Source: Gemmatimonadota bacterium (GTDB taxonomy: Bacteria > Latescibacterota > UBA2968 > UBA8231). From it: a DNA stretch of 64,000 bases. Where the stretch lies: contig JABJJN010000024.1 in NCBI GenBank assembly GCA_018660835.1, forward strand, positions 64,501 to 128,500. Direction: 5' to 3'. A model generated the notes under the pieces. It searched no databases, had not been told where the DNA came from, and saw only the letters and a program-made list of their open reading frames with translations. Numbering within the stretch: position 1 is the first letter of the stretch; every line of letters starts with the position of its first letter. The position numbers and the translations under genes were made by a program. Shown one piece after another: positions 11,343 through 19,809 of the stretch.

Positions 11343-12506
11343 TCACTGTGTAGCAATCGCAAAGGCGGGACGCATGGCGCTGAATTCGGGTGTCTGTACG
11401 GCACCATCACAGACCAGCTCCGCCAGCGCCCGACCTGTGACGGGACCAAACTTGAAGCCGTGACCGGAGAAGCCGGCACCGATGGCGATCCGCTTGTCCT
11501 CAGGATGAAGATCGATGATAAAGTCCTCTGTCGCCGTATTGGTGTAGTGACAGTGCTCGGCACCGAGGAACTCTTCTACGGGTGGGATGAACTCGGCTTC
11601 CAGATAGCGGCGTAAATCGGCAATGGCCTCTGCCGCTATTTCGTCCGGCACTTCGTCGGGATCATCGTCAACTTCATGCGTGACATGGCGGGCGAGCTTG
11701 ATACCATCTCTGCCGAAACTGGGTAGACCGTAGTAGGTCACATCGTGATCCGCCCCAAGATTCCCCCAAACAGGCCAGCGTCCCACGCCGAAGTCGGATG
11801 GTTCGCCACGCAGCCGGAAATACCCGACGGTCTGTCGTGCTACGGTAAGGCGTGGTTTCAACCAGGGCAGCAATGCCATCGTCCATGGGCCCGCGGTGAT
11901 GATGAGACGATCGCAGGTGAAAGTACCCTGCTCGCCCTGTGATTCGGTGTGCAATCTGATGACTCGGCCCGGGTCAATGTCCAAGACACGTGTATGCGTG
12001 TGCAGCGAAGCACCACGGTCCGCGGCGTAACGGATGAGCCCTGACATGGTGCGCTGTGCGGCGATGACACCCGCCGTGCGATCATGCACGGCACCCATGG
12101 CGGTTGGAAAAGCGAACATGGGGAATCGCTTTTGTGCCTCGGGTAAATCCAATACGTCGCAGTCGACGCCCACCTGGGTCACGGCCTCTGCATACTGTTC
12201 GAATCTTCCTCCTGGAGGACCAAAGAAACAGCCCGCATTGGGAAAAATGAGTTGCTCGCCCATGGCCCTTTCTAGCCGAGGCCATTCCTGGCCGTGCGCG
12301 ACCTGCATAAGTCGCACGTAAGACGCGTTTACGTAGGCAGAGCGAGTAACACGGGAGTGGGAATGGGAGCTACCACGTTGATGGTCGAGTCCAAAGCGTT
12401 CGATCAGTCCGACTCGTTTGACTCCACGTTCCAGCAGATGGAACAGGGCACAGCGGCCGTTGATGCCGCCGCCCAACACGAGCACTTCGTAGTGAGTAGC
12501 GCTCAA
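11343..12506 (-). CDS. Monomeric sarcosine oxidase-like FAD-dependent oxidoreductase
   Basis: The protein has an N-terminal FAD dinucleotide fold (VLVLGGGINGRCAL, about residues 8-21), the RGSSHSHSRVTR active-site stretch, and CHYTNTATEDFIID (Cys near 318). That cysteine aligns with the one that carries covalent 8-alpha-S-FAD in monomeric sarcosine oxidase and N-methyltryptophan oxidase. These enzymes oxidise secondary amines such as sarcosine to glycine, formaldehyde and peroxide. I place the start at a TTG at 12506 because a strong AAGGAGG lies 5 bases before it. That gives 387 residues, the family length. An upstream ATG at 12551 would add 15 unlikely residues. It is divergent from the YfhO-like gene. 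Confidence 0.85.
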   Translation of the reverse strand: MSATHYEVLVLGGGINGRCALFHLLERGVKRVGLIERFGLDHQRGSSHSHSRVTRSAYVNASYVRLMQVAHGQEWPRLERAMGEQLIFPNAGCFFGPPGGRFEQYAEAVTQVGVDCDVLDLPEAQKRFPMFAFPTAMGAVHDRTAGVIAAQRTMSGLIRYAADRGASLHTHTRVLDIDPGRVIRLHTESQGEQGTFTCDRLIITAGPWTMALLPWLKPRLTVARQTVGYFRLRGEPSDFGVGRWPVWGNLGADHDVTYYGLPSFGRDGIKLARHVTHEVDDDPDEVPDEIAAEAIADLRRYLEAEFIPPVEEFLGAEHCHYTNTATEDFIIDLHPEDKRIAIGAGFSGHGFKFGPVTGRALAELVCDGAVQTPEFSAMRPAFAIATQ

Positions 12507-12612
12507 AGACGCCTCCTTCTGGCAGTCGGCGCGGAAGTGCCGTTGACCCATCTGTCCGCCGAACCTAGCCTAATATCGACAGACCCCGGTACCCGATAAC
12601 AGGTAGCCCTGC

Positions 12613-15120
12613 ATGAAGAAGTCGCGCCGAGCAACTCCCACTGATGTTGCAGCATCAACACAGGAATCCTCATCACTACACCAATTTGCTCGAGGCAGGT
12701 GGTTTCCACTCCTCGTCTTCGCGCTGGTCAGCCTGGCGTATTTCGGCGAATTCGTCGTCAGTGACAAGATCGTGTATGGCGTTGATGTGGGCTCTGACTA
12801 CCATCTGGGCAAGGGAACCATCGCCGAGAAATTGGGCGAACTGGACCAACCTCTTTGGAACCATCATCTCGGGGGTTTTCCCGAGGCGAGCGAATTGCGC
12901 TGGCGATATTTCCCGACCTACGTGACCTATCTGTTTACGACGCATCATCGCCACCTGGGTTGGCGCTACGTGTTGTCTGTGTTCTTGGCCGGTTGGGGGA
13001 CCTATCTGTTTCTGAGAACAATTCGAGCCAAACGCTTGCCGGCGATCTGGGGAGGCATCGCCTTCATGTCGGCCCCCACCTTCCTCTCCTTCACCCTCGC
13101 GGGCCATCACGCCAAAATGATGGTCATCGCCCTGTTTCCTTTTATGTGCTGGGCTCTCGTAAGGGGAATGAGGGAGGGAAAGATTGGTTTCTTCCTGCTC
13201 TTGGCAACCCTCATCGGCCTGGGAATATATACCCCCCATCTGCAGTTGTTGTACTACGCTCTGTGGGGTTTGGGTGTGCTGTTCCTTTTCCAGTTATATG
13301 ACCTGTTCAAAGAAGGCCTTCAACGCCCTCTTCTGGCCATACGGACAGGGTTGTTTGCTGGGGCAGTGCTACTCGGCCTGGGATTAGGATCTGAAGGGCT
13401 CTGGCCCTCGTATCTGCACGCCAAGACGCAATCAAAGCGGGCCGTCAGCGATGACGGACAGGCTCGGCCCCTGGAAGATCGGTTGGAGTTTGCCCGCAGT
13501 TGGTCCCTCCATCCTGAGGAGATTGCGTCATTGGTCGTCCCGGAATTCGGCGGTTTCTACGACCCGAAAGGCAGCGATCACTACTGGGGGCGCAATCCAT
13601 TCAAACTGAATTCGGAATATTTCGGGATCGTCGTCATTTTGCTGGCGGCGCTTTTTGTCCCGCAGATTCGCCGCAACCGCCTGGCGCTGTCCATGGCCAC
13701 TGTCTTTCTCCTGGCCCTCTTCTATACGATGGGCCCACACACTCCCCTGCACTTGATCGTCTTCCATCTCGTGCCTGGCGCCAGCGTGCTGCGGACACCT
13801 GGCATGGCGGCATTTCTCTTCGCCTTCCCCGCGTGCGTTCTGGCGGCGATGTCGCTCGATCGCATCCTGTCGGCAGCAGAGGACGAGCGTGCCAACATCA
13901 TTCAGAAACTCAAGATCGTAGGAGGCGTATTAGGGGGAGCCACACTCCTGCTTGGTCTTGCACCCAAATGGGTGACGGATACGTGGACGATGCTGCTCTA
14001 CACTGATTTGACTGAGCCGAAGCTGGGAACACTCGCCACGAGCCTTGACTGGATCGGCCAGGGCAGCATCCTGGCCGCCCTGATCTGTCTTACTGTATCG
14101 GGACTGCTGTATTGGGTCCTTGCCAAACGCAGCTCAGCTCCGGTTGTCATTGCCATCCTCTGCGCGATCACCGTCGCCGATGGTTGGAGAATCTCGAAAC
14201 GTTTCCTCAAATATGAGATTCCTGCGCGACAGACCGACATTCGCCAGGAGAATCGCGAGGCGGTGCAGTTTCTCAAGCAACCAGAGGCGCCAGGTCGGAT
14301 CTATACGATTCCGGGCAACAAGATCTTTAAGCAACCTGGCTACCACCTGTTTGATGTACCCGCCGTGGCAGGATTCCATGACTTCACATTGCGACGCTAC
14401 GATCAAGTCTTGCGAGAATTGGCTCCTGTTGAGTCACTGTTGGAAGCTCGTTATCTGCAGGGCCAGAAGGTGCAATACTCGACGGCGGACCTGCTTGCTT
14501 CAATTCGCCCCTGGCTGAACCTGCTTGCCGCCCGCTACATCGTCGCGCCGACGGCGATCGACACGGAGGGGTTCGGCTTTGAGAAAGTGCTGACGTCAGG
14601 TTCAGTAAGTGTCCTGGAAAACGAGACGGCCATGCCCTGGGTTTACGCCGTCCCGTCTTTCCAAGTGGTTGGTCAAGAGCAGCAGATCCTGCAATTGTTG
14701 CGCTCAGGGAGCGTGGATCTCCGCTCGACGGTCCTGCTCGAAGAGGAACCAGAGGCACGAGCTGCTACTGCTCAGGCCACGAGCGTCGAGGTTCAGCTGG
14801 TGGAGAGGAATGGGCACGACGGCCGTTTTCGCTTTCGCGTGATCGCCGACCAGCCAGTCTGGCTCGTGCTGTCGGAGAACTACTATCCGGACTGGAACGC
14901 CTATGTTGACGGCGAACAGACGCAGATCCTGCGCGCCAACTACCTTTGGCAGGCCGTGGCCGTTGCCGCAGGTGAGCACGACGTTGATTTCCGTTTCGAG
15001 TCTGCCGTGCTAAAATGGTCTCGGCGTGCCACCTTCGCCTCCGCTCTGCTTCTCTTGTTTGGCGGCGGCTTTGTTTTTCTCCGTTTTAGATCCAAAGCAC
15101 CAACTGAAGCGGTGGCATAA
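12613..15120 (+). CDS. YfhO-family polytopic membrane protein (putative glycosyl transfer)
   Basis: The 835-residue protein has about a dozen hydrophobic segments between residues 30 and 530 and one more at the C-terminus (about 805-825). Between them lies a large outside domain ending with ENYYPDWNAYVDGEQ and a beta-rich stretch, as in YfhO (PF09586) proteins. YfhO members are GT-C-like membrane proteins; in Gram-positive bacteria YfhO glucosylates lipoteichoic acid, and Gram-negative members are largely uncharacterised. The first loop carries a GVDVGSDYH acidic motif expected for lipid-sugar binding. The neighbouring methyltransferase and GT2 gene support a surface glycan role (inference). 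The start ATG is preceded by a weak AGG. Confidence 0.75.
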   Translation: MKKSRRATPTDVAASTQESSSLHQFARGRWFPLLVFALVSLAYFGEFVVSDKIVYGVDVGSDYHLGKGTIAEKLGELDQPLWNHHLGGFPEASELRWRYFPTYVTYLFTTHHRHLGWRYVLSVFLAGWGTYLFLRTIRAKRLPAIWGGIAFMSAPTFLSFTLAGHHAKMMVIALFPFMCWALVRGMREGKIGFFLLLATLIGLGIYTPHLQLLYYALWGLGVLFLFQLYDLFKEGLQRPLLAIRTGLFAGAVLLGLGLGSEGLWPSYLHAKTQSKRAVSDDGQARPLEDRLEFARSWSLHPEEIASLVVPEFGGFYDPKGSDHYWGRNPFKLNSEYFGIVVILLAALFVPQIRRNRLALSMATVFLLALFYTMGPHTPLHLIVFHLVPGASVLRTPGMAAFLFAFPACVLAAMSLDRILSAAEDERANIIQKLKIVGGVLGGATLLLGLAPKWVTDTWTMLLYTDLTEPKLGTLATSLDWIGQGSILAALICLTVSGLLYWVLAKRSSAPVVIAILCAITVADGWRISKRFLKYEIPARQTDIRQENREAVQFLKQPEAPGRIYTIPGNKIFKQPGYHLFDVPAVAGFHDFTLRRYDQVLRELAPVESLLEARYLQGQKVQYSTADLLASIRPWLNLLAARYIVAPTAIDTEGFGFEKVLTSGSVSVLENETAMPWVYAVPSFQVVGQEQQILQLLRSGSVDLRSTVLLEEEPEARAATAQATSVEVQLVERNGHDGRFRFRVIADQPVWLVLSENYYPDWNAYVDGEQTQILRANYLWQAVAVAAGEHDVDFRFESAVLKWSRRATFASALLLLFGGGFVFLRFRSKAPTEAVA

Positions 15121-15179
15121 CAGGCACGGTCCATCAGGACGTATTCACCAGCAGTGGTTGACATGGGAGATCACGATTC

Positions 15180-15911
15180 GTGCAGGAAGCGTATTACAGT
15201 CACTTCTCTGAGAGACGGGCGACACGCGCCGGCGACGCGCTCAATGCACGGTTCCGCTCCGATGCACGTCGCCTGATTCTGTCTGGACCCAAGGCTGGAC
15301 CCGAGTCAGGGGCCCTGCGAATTCTCGACGTGGGTCCCGGAAGAGGCCAGTGGATGGACGAACTGTCAGACCTCGGCCACAAGGTGATTGGCCTGGATCT
15401 GTCACGCGATCTGTGCCAGTTGCTGAGCAAGCAGGGCCGACCCGTCGTGCAGGCAAGTGGGACAGCTCAGCCTTTCCTACAAGATCAGTTTGATGTGATC
15501 ATCGCCATGCATCTGGTGGAGCATCTGGAGACCTACTCAGATGTACTGGAGTTTTTCTGCCAGTGTCGTATGGCTTTGCGCCCAGGGGGGCGACTCGCCA
15601 TCGCCTGTCCAAATTATCTGGCCTGGCGAGAGTATTTCTACGATGTCGACAACAGCCACCACTATCCAGCGACCTCGTATCGACTCAATCAAGTGGCGAA
15701 GGACGCTGGACTGACGACAACGAAGGTGCAGATCTATGCGGGCCCCTTTCGCTCCTGGCCCGTGAGGGTGTTGTGCCGAGCGATTCTTTGGGCCTGGCCA
15801 CGGCGATTGTTTGCCGAACGCAGTTGGCGTGGAGGCCCCTGGGAGAAGTTGCACAAGATGGCGCCCGCCATCTCGGAAAGCATTCTGCTGGTGATCGAAC
15901 GTCCTACTTGA
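15180..15911 (+). CDS. Class I SAM-dependent methyltransferase
   Basis: The 243-residue protein has a Rossmann-type methyltransferase core: motif I ILDVGPGRGQW (about residues 48-58), the acidic end of strand 2 in VIGLDLS, FDVIIAMHLVEHLE (motif IV region, about 102-115) and ALRPGGRLAIACPN (motif VI, about 130-143). It is of the Methyltransf_11/23 kind, often found in O-antigen and glycan clusters, where it methylates sugars or lipids. The GTG start has GGAG about 11 bases upstream; an ATG at 15162 is out of frame. It follows the YfhO-like gene by 59 bases and converges on the GT2 gene at an odd tandem repeat. Confidence 0.8.
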   Translation: MQEAYYSHFSERRATRAGDALNARFRSDARRLILSGPKAGPESGALRILDVGPGRGQWMDELSDLGHKVIGLDLSRDLCQLLSKQGRPVVQASGTAQPFLQDQFDVIIAMHLVEHLETYSDVLEFFCQCRMALRPGGRLAIACPNYLAWREYFYDVDNSHHYPATSYRLNQVAKDAGLTTTKVQIYAGPFRSWPVRVLCRAILWAWPRRLFAERSWRGGPWEKLHKMAPAISESILLVIERPT

Positions 15912-15939
15912 TCATATCCCCCCCTACTTGATCATATCC
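15903..15939. repeat. 17-bp tandem direct repeat, 20-bp period, at a convergent gene junction
   Basis: CCTACTTGATCATATCC occurs at 15903-15919 and again at 15923-15939. Copy 1 holds the stop of the methyltransferase; copy 2 holds the stop of the convergent GT2 gene. Confidence 0.9.
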
Positions 15940-16940
15940 TCCAGGGTTGCCGGATACTGTTGCACCCACTTTCTAGCTTGCCTCGGCGTGACAGTGGATG
16001 TCCGGTTGTACTGACGACGCTTTCTCAGCATGGACGGTGCACCCACCATGGCGTCGACCCAGGCTCTGAGCAGAGCCAGTGCAAGTTTCCACTTGGGAAT
16101 CCTGGCAACCTGTTCTGCCTTCGAAGTACCCCCGGCTCTGACATGACGAAGGTTGCCGAGATATCTGCTGAAAACAGCCGGAATGGTTGTGAAGACGCAG
16201 CGCAGTGGCAGATGCTTGAGAATATTCCACAAGCGATTGCGTTCGGAGTAGTAGAGCTTCAGTGGCGAAAACAATCCCGTACTGGCGGAGCGTTTGTGGT
16301 AGACGATCGCCTCGGGCGCGTATCGACTCACCCAACCGTGACGTTTCATTCTCCACATGAGTTCGTCTTCCTCACGGAACAGGAAGTAGCGTTCGTCGAA
16401 TCCGCCGATCTGAGTTAATACGGATCTGCGGAAGGCCATGACGGCCCCATTCGCGCCAAAAACCTCCTCTGCCTCCTGGTATTGACCATCGTCCATCTCA
16501 TTCATGCCACGATTGATGGCTGAGAAATCGGCGTAGAAAAGCATGCCAGTACTGTTGATCCGCTGTGGCTCATCCATGTAGAGGATCTTGGACGCGACGA
16601 GCCCGCAATCGGGATGCGCTTCGAACTGCTCATGCACGGCAGCCAACCAATGGGGATCCAGAAAGAGATCGATATTGGAAAACACGACGATCTCTCCCTG
16701 CGCCTGCTGCATGCCCAGATTGAGTGCCGCTCCATAACCTCGATTGTCATCCTGGATGTATGCATCCACAGGCACCGAGCCATCATGAATCATCTCCGGG
16801 GAGCCGTCCGTAGACCCCGCATCAACCACAATGAGTTCAGTGAAGGGTGTTGTCTGCTCGCGAAACGAGCTGACACAACGCGCCAGGTAGTCGGCGCCAT
16901 TGTAGTTGGCAATGATGGCGGTGGTTGGGATTGCCCCCAA
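15924..16940 (-). CDS. Family 2 glycosyltransferase (rhamnosyltransferase-like)
   Basis: The protein has a GT-A fold of family GT2: AIIANYNGADYLARCV, the VVDAGSTDGS nucleotide-sugar site, VFSNIDLFLDPHWL in place of the DxD strand (here N-I-D), then MAFRRSVLTQIGGFDERYF and the EEDELMWR catalytic-base region. The C-terminal third is basic and amphipathic, suggesting peripheral membrane contact. It probably adds a sugar, often rhamnose in this subgroup, to a surface glycan. Start choice: a TTG at 16940 has GGGAG 10 bases upstream and gives 338 residues. A TTG at 16973 immediately after an in-frame stop would add 11 residues and cannot be excluded. The stop lies in the tandem repeat. Confidence 0.85.
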   Translation of the reverse strand: MGAIPTTAIIANYNGADYLARCVSSFREQTTPFTELIVVDAGSTDGSPEMIHDGSVPVDAYIQDDNRGYGAALNLGMQQAQGEIVVFSNIDLFLDPHWLAAVHEQFEAHPDCGLVASKILYMDEPQRINSTGMLFYADFSAINRGMNEMDDGQYQEAEEVFGANGAVMAFRRSVLTQIGGFDERYFLFREEDELMWRMKRHGWVSRYAPEAIVYHKRSASTGLFSPLKLYYSERNRLWNILKHLPLRCVFTTIPAVFSRYLGNLRHVRAGGTSKAEQVARIPKWKLALALLRAWVDAMVGAPSMLRKRRQYNRTSTVTPRQARKWVQQYPATLEDMIK

Positions 16941-17035
16941 AATATCAGATCTCCCGATGGCCAGTTTGGTCAATCACGTGACGGCTCATGACGCAGTGCT
17001 CGAGAGGATGAGTACGGGAAGTTGCCAGAAAACGC

Positions 17036-17077
17036 AAAAAAAGAGCCGCTGCCGACAGGGATGCGGCAGAAGCTCTT
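17036..17077 (-). terminator. Minus-strand intrinsic terminator with no clear upstream gene
   Basis: On the minus strand AAGAGC plus CTGCCG pair with CGGCAG plus GCTCTT around a small internal bulge, and seven T follow. It lies upstream of the GT2 start, so it is either the end of an unannotated short transcript or a leader attenuator. Confidence 0.65.
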
Positions 17078-17290
17078 GGACTGGTCGTCCCAATACAGAT
17101 TGCTATCGAAGCGACCAGGTGACAAAATAATTCTTCACTGAAGTACTCACTCCAAGGAAAGGATCCGGGCCGGATTGTGTCAAGAACGAATTAACCTGTA
17201 AAAGACAAAATAACGTCCCGTTGAGTCCATACTCGGAGTTGTGAATGGATCCTTTACGTCCTATTATGGCCCCTGAATGGAATATACTCA

Positions 17291-17322
17291 TCCGTATTTC
17301 TTTTGGAGCACTCCCATACGGA
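17291..17322. promoter_or_regulatory. Inverted repeat, possible operator of the Lrp-like regulator
   Basis: TCCGTAT at 17291-17297 and ATACGGA at 17316-17322 form 7-bp arms separated by 18 bases, about 66 bases before the regulator start. An autoregulatory site is a guess from position. Confidence 0.25.
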
Positions 17323-17387
17323 GGATTGACCTTTGCAACATATCTGTAGCGGCAAAAAGCTCACCCCTTTCAACGAGGAAGAATCTC

Positions 17388-17960
17388 ATGCCAAAGCGAT
17401 CTGATCTGCCAAATCAGATCATCTCACTGCTCAAACGCAGGCCGGATACGAAGCGCAATGAGATTCATGAGAATCTGGGCGCAACATATCAGTCGGTGCA
17501 GAAACACCTGAAGCGACTTGAGGATGAGGGGATCCTGCGCTCGGTGATGCTTGTCCGGGTGCCAGACGAGATACGCCGCTACAAATTCTGGGTTTTCATC
17601 GATAGCGAGTTTTCGCCGCAGACCTCCGAGCGCAATGACGACTTCCAGGCACAGCTTTGTGATGAGATCGCTCGAGAGCTCGTCGCACAAAACGACTTCA
17701 CCCATGGCCTCATCTACGACGATTGCCAGATCCTGCTGGGAGCGGACGCGGACATCGTCCTGACGATGTACGCTGAAAAACCTGAGGACGTCACACGATT
17801 TGTCACACGCGTCCTGCGATCACATCCCCTGGTGAAGTCCACCAGCACGGGGTGGTCTGTATCATCCCTGGAGGAAGAGGAAGAGATCGCCGCGCTGGTT
17901 CGGACAGCACAGTTTCGGCGTCTACCGGATCCGACCGTCGCTGAGCCGGCGATCCCCTAG
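17388..17960 (+). CDS. Lrp/AsnC-like winged-helix transcriptional regulator
   Basis: The 190-residue protein opens with a winged helix-turn-helix (about residues 5-65: QIISLLKRRPDTKRNEIHENLG then SVQKHLKRLEDEGILR). A ferredoxin-like alpha/beta domain follows, ending VTRFVTRVLRSHPLVKSTST, which resembles the ligand-binding RAM domain of Lrp proteins. The ATG at 17388 has AGGA 8 bases upstream; a start at 17277 would add 37 residues with no homology sense. The stop overlaps that of the convergent CocE gene by 4 bases (CTAG). It may regulate the adjacent catabolic block, sensing a small acid or amino acid. That is inferred from position only. Confidence 0.65.
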   Translation: MPKRSDLPNQIISLLKRRPDTKRNEIHENLGATYQSVQKHLKRLEDEGILRSVMLVRVPDEIRRYKFWVFIDSEFSPQTSERNDDFQAQLCDEIARELVAQNDFTHGLIYDDCQILLGADADIVLTMYAEKPEDVTRFVTRVLRSHPLVKSTSTGWSVSSLEEEEEIAALVRTAQFRRLPDPTVAEPAIP

Positions 17961-19729
17961 GCTGGCATCACAGGCAACAGAATTCGCGATGCCCTCTTGG
18001 CACCATGATGAATGGTCGTCGTTGCCGTGATGAGGACCGACTCGGCCAGGTCATTGCCACCGGTGTTGTGATTGCGGTCATGGTTCGGAAAATCGCTGCT
18101 CGTCACCTCGACCCGAATACGATGGCCCGCCTCAAAGCGGCACGCCGTCGGTCCCAGCTGCACCACGATCTCTACGATCTCTCCCGCCGGCACCAGATCG
18201 TCCTGGTCGAGACCATTGCGATGCCGTAACCGCACCATTCCATAGCAGATTTCCAATGCGGCGCCACGCGTGTCGGCCGCGTCTGGATGCTCGTCAACAA
18301 GCCGGACGAATACGTCCGTATCCGCTGCCGTCGTGCTGACGAAGAGTGTCGCCTGTGGTGCACCGGCGATGTCTACGGCAGTCTCGAGGGGCTCGCTACG
18401 ATACACGAGGATATCATTTCGGTGGTCTAGTTTGCGCCGATCAGCGGGGCTCGTAAACCATTCCTTGCCCCACAAAGTGGGCACCGGATTCACTGGATCG
18501 TAGAGGAAGTCGTCCTGACCATCGATGTCGGGTACGGATGCCTGCAGACCTCCCGATGGCGTTGCGGACGCAGGTGGTGACCCTGTTGGCTGGGCCGCAC
18601 CGCCCTCTCTGTAGAAGTGCAGCGCCTCTTGCTTCGCCTCAGCGGGAGGCCAGGTAGATGCCGATCGCCAGCGCTGCTCTCCCATCGAAAAATAGCGCAC
18701 AGGCGGATCTGCCCCGACACCATTGTCGAGATCCTTGAGCCAGTGATCGAACCAGGCGATGATCAGCCCAGGCAGGTCGACCTGTGCCTGCGGGCCAAAG
18801 TCAATGTCACCACAGCGCCGCTGGCCGAGACCCGGATGATTCCAGGGCCCCACGACGAGGCGCGTCTGCTGCCGTGCTGTCTGACTGCCACCATTCATCT
18901 GCATCAACCGCAAATGATGGACAGAATCGTTGCAGTGATCGTACCAGCCGCTGAAGTCCAGATTCGGCACGTCGACCATGTGGTGGATTTCGTCCATTTT
19001 CCAGGCTCGACGCGATGGATTCTCGAGCCAGTTGCGAGCGTAGGAGGCGAGCCCGGGCGGCAGATGTCGACACACATCCAGCCAGGGCATTGAGCCGATC
19101 CAATGCCCCTCGCCCTCTATGCCCTCGTCCCACATGGCCCTCGCCTGCTCTGGTGTGTGGGGAGGCGGCCAACCAGCCCGCCGACGCAGATCGGGTGCCA
19201 TCGAGGTAAGCCACCATTTGATCCGGCGCCCGGGGCGAAAGCCGCCGGGCCAGTCGACGGCCGTGAGTTCACGCGGAATCGTGTAGGCACACATGGCTTG
19301 CAGATGAGGTGGTTTGAGTTTGGCCAGCTGCCACTGCATCCACGCATTGTAGGAAGCCCCCAGAGTGCCGACACGGCCATTACACCAGGGCTGACGGGCC
19401 AACCACTCTACGGAGTCGAAACCGTCCTCCGCATCCCCTGTGTCCTCGACGGTGAAGGGCACCCAGTTTCCCTCAGAAGCGTATCGCCCCCGACTGTCCT
19501 GCGTGACGACGGCAAAGCCCGCACGCACATAACGCTCGTAGCCAGATTCCGGCTTGCGATAAGGGGTGCGCAAAAGCAGGCCAGGATAGGTTCCCGGTGC
19601 ATCCGGTCGAAAGATGGTGCAGGCCAACTGGGTGCCATCGCGCATGGCGACCATCACGTCTGTCTCGGTGATGATGCCCAGTGCGCCCGTTTGAGGTGAG
19701 TCGGCGGGAGGATTCTTCGGTGACGTCAT
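17957..19729 (-). CDS. CocE/NonD-family hydrolase (X-Pro dipeptidyl-peptidase-like)
   Basis: The 590-residue protein is a full-length member of the S15/CocE group. The alpha/beta-hydrolase core begins with MVAMRDGTQLACTIFRP, with oxyanion region RTPYRK, nucleophile Ser in GTLGASYNAW (about residue 128), Asp in FSGWYDHCND (about 262) and His in VVGPWNHPGLG (about 300). A C-terminal jelly-roll domain (from about 420) ends with the RIRVEVTSSDFPNHDRN signature. Members cleave esters (for example cocaine) or N-terminal X-Pro peptides. No signal peptide is seen. It lies upstream of or beside an MBL hydrolase on the same strand, 80 bases apart. Substrate is unknown. Confidence 0.85.
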   Translation of the reverse strand: MTSPKNPPADSPQTGALGIITETDVMVAMRDGTQLACTIFRPDAPGTYPGLLLRTPYRKPESGYERYVRAGFAVVTQDSRGRYASEGNWVPFTVEDTGDAEDGFDSVEWLARQPWCNGRVGTLGASYNAWMQWQLAKLKPPHLQAMCAYTIPRELTAVDWPGGFRPGRRIKWWLTSMAPDLRRRAGWPPPHTPEQARAMWDEGIEGEGHWIGSMPWLDVCRHLPPGLASYARNWLENPSRRAWKMDEIHHMVDVPNLDFSGWYDHCNDSVHHLRLMQMNGGSQTARQQTRLVVGPWNHPGLGQRRCGDIDFGPQAQVDLPGLIIAWFDHWLKDLDNGVGADPPVRYFSMGEQRWRSASTWPPAEAKQEALHFYREGGAAQPTGSPPASATPSGGLQASVPDIDGQDDFLYDPVNPVPTLWGKEWFTSPADRRKLDHRNDILVYRSEPLETAVDIAGAPQATLFVSTTAADTDVFVRLVDEHPDAADTRGAALEICYGMVRLRHRNGLDQDDLVPAGEIVEIVVQLGPTACRFEAGHRIRVEVTSSDFPNHDRNHNTGGNDLAESVLITATTTIHHGAKRASRILLPVMPA

Positions 19730-19809
19730 GGGTCTGAGTTCCGTCCGGCGGTTGGGTGGTTGTTGGACTGCAGATGAGTTGACTGATGATTCGCCAGCTG
19801 CAATGACTC

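Larger units (their letters stand above)
16974..17387. other. Intergenic region with minus-strand terminator and inverted repeat
   Basis: This gap between the GT2 gene (minus) and the Lrp-like regulator (plus) is visibly richer in A+T than its flanks. It holds a minus-strand terminator hairpin with no obvious gene before it (17036-17077) and an inverted repeat TCCGTAT/ATACGGA (17291-17297 and 17316-17322). A 62-codon minus-strand frame (17103-17291) ends 26 bases before the hairpin, but I cannot support it as a gene. Confidence 0.5.

Noticed and set aside
17103..17291. 62-codon minus-strand frame before the orphan terminator
   Set aside because: No SD of note, no recognisable domain and AT-rich composition; kept only as a note in the intergenic region.
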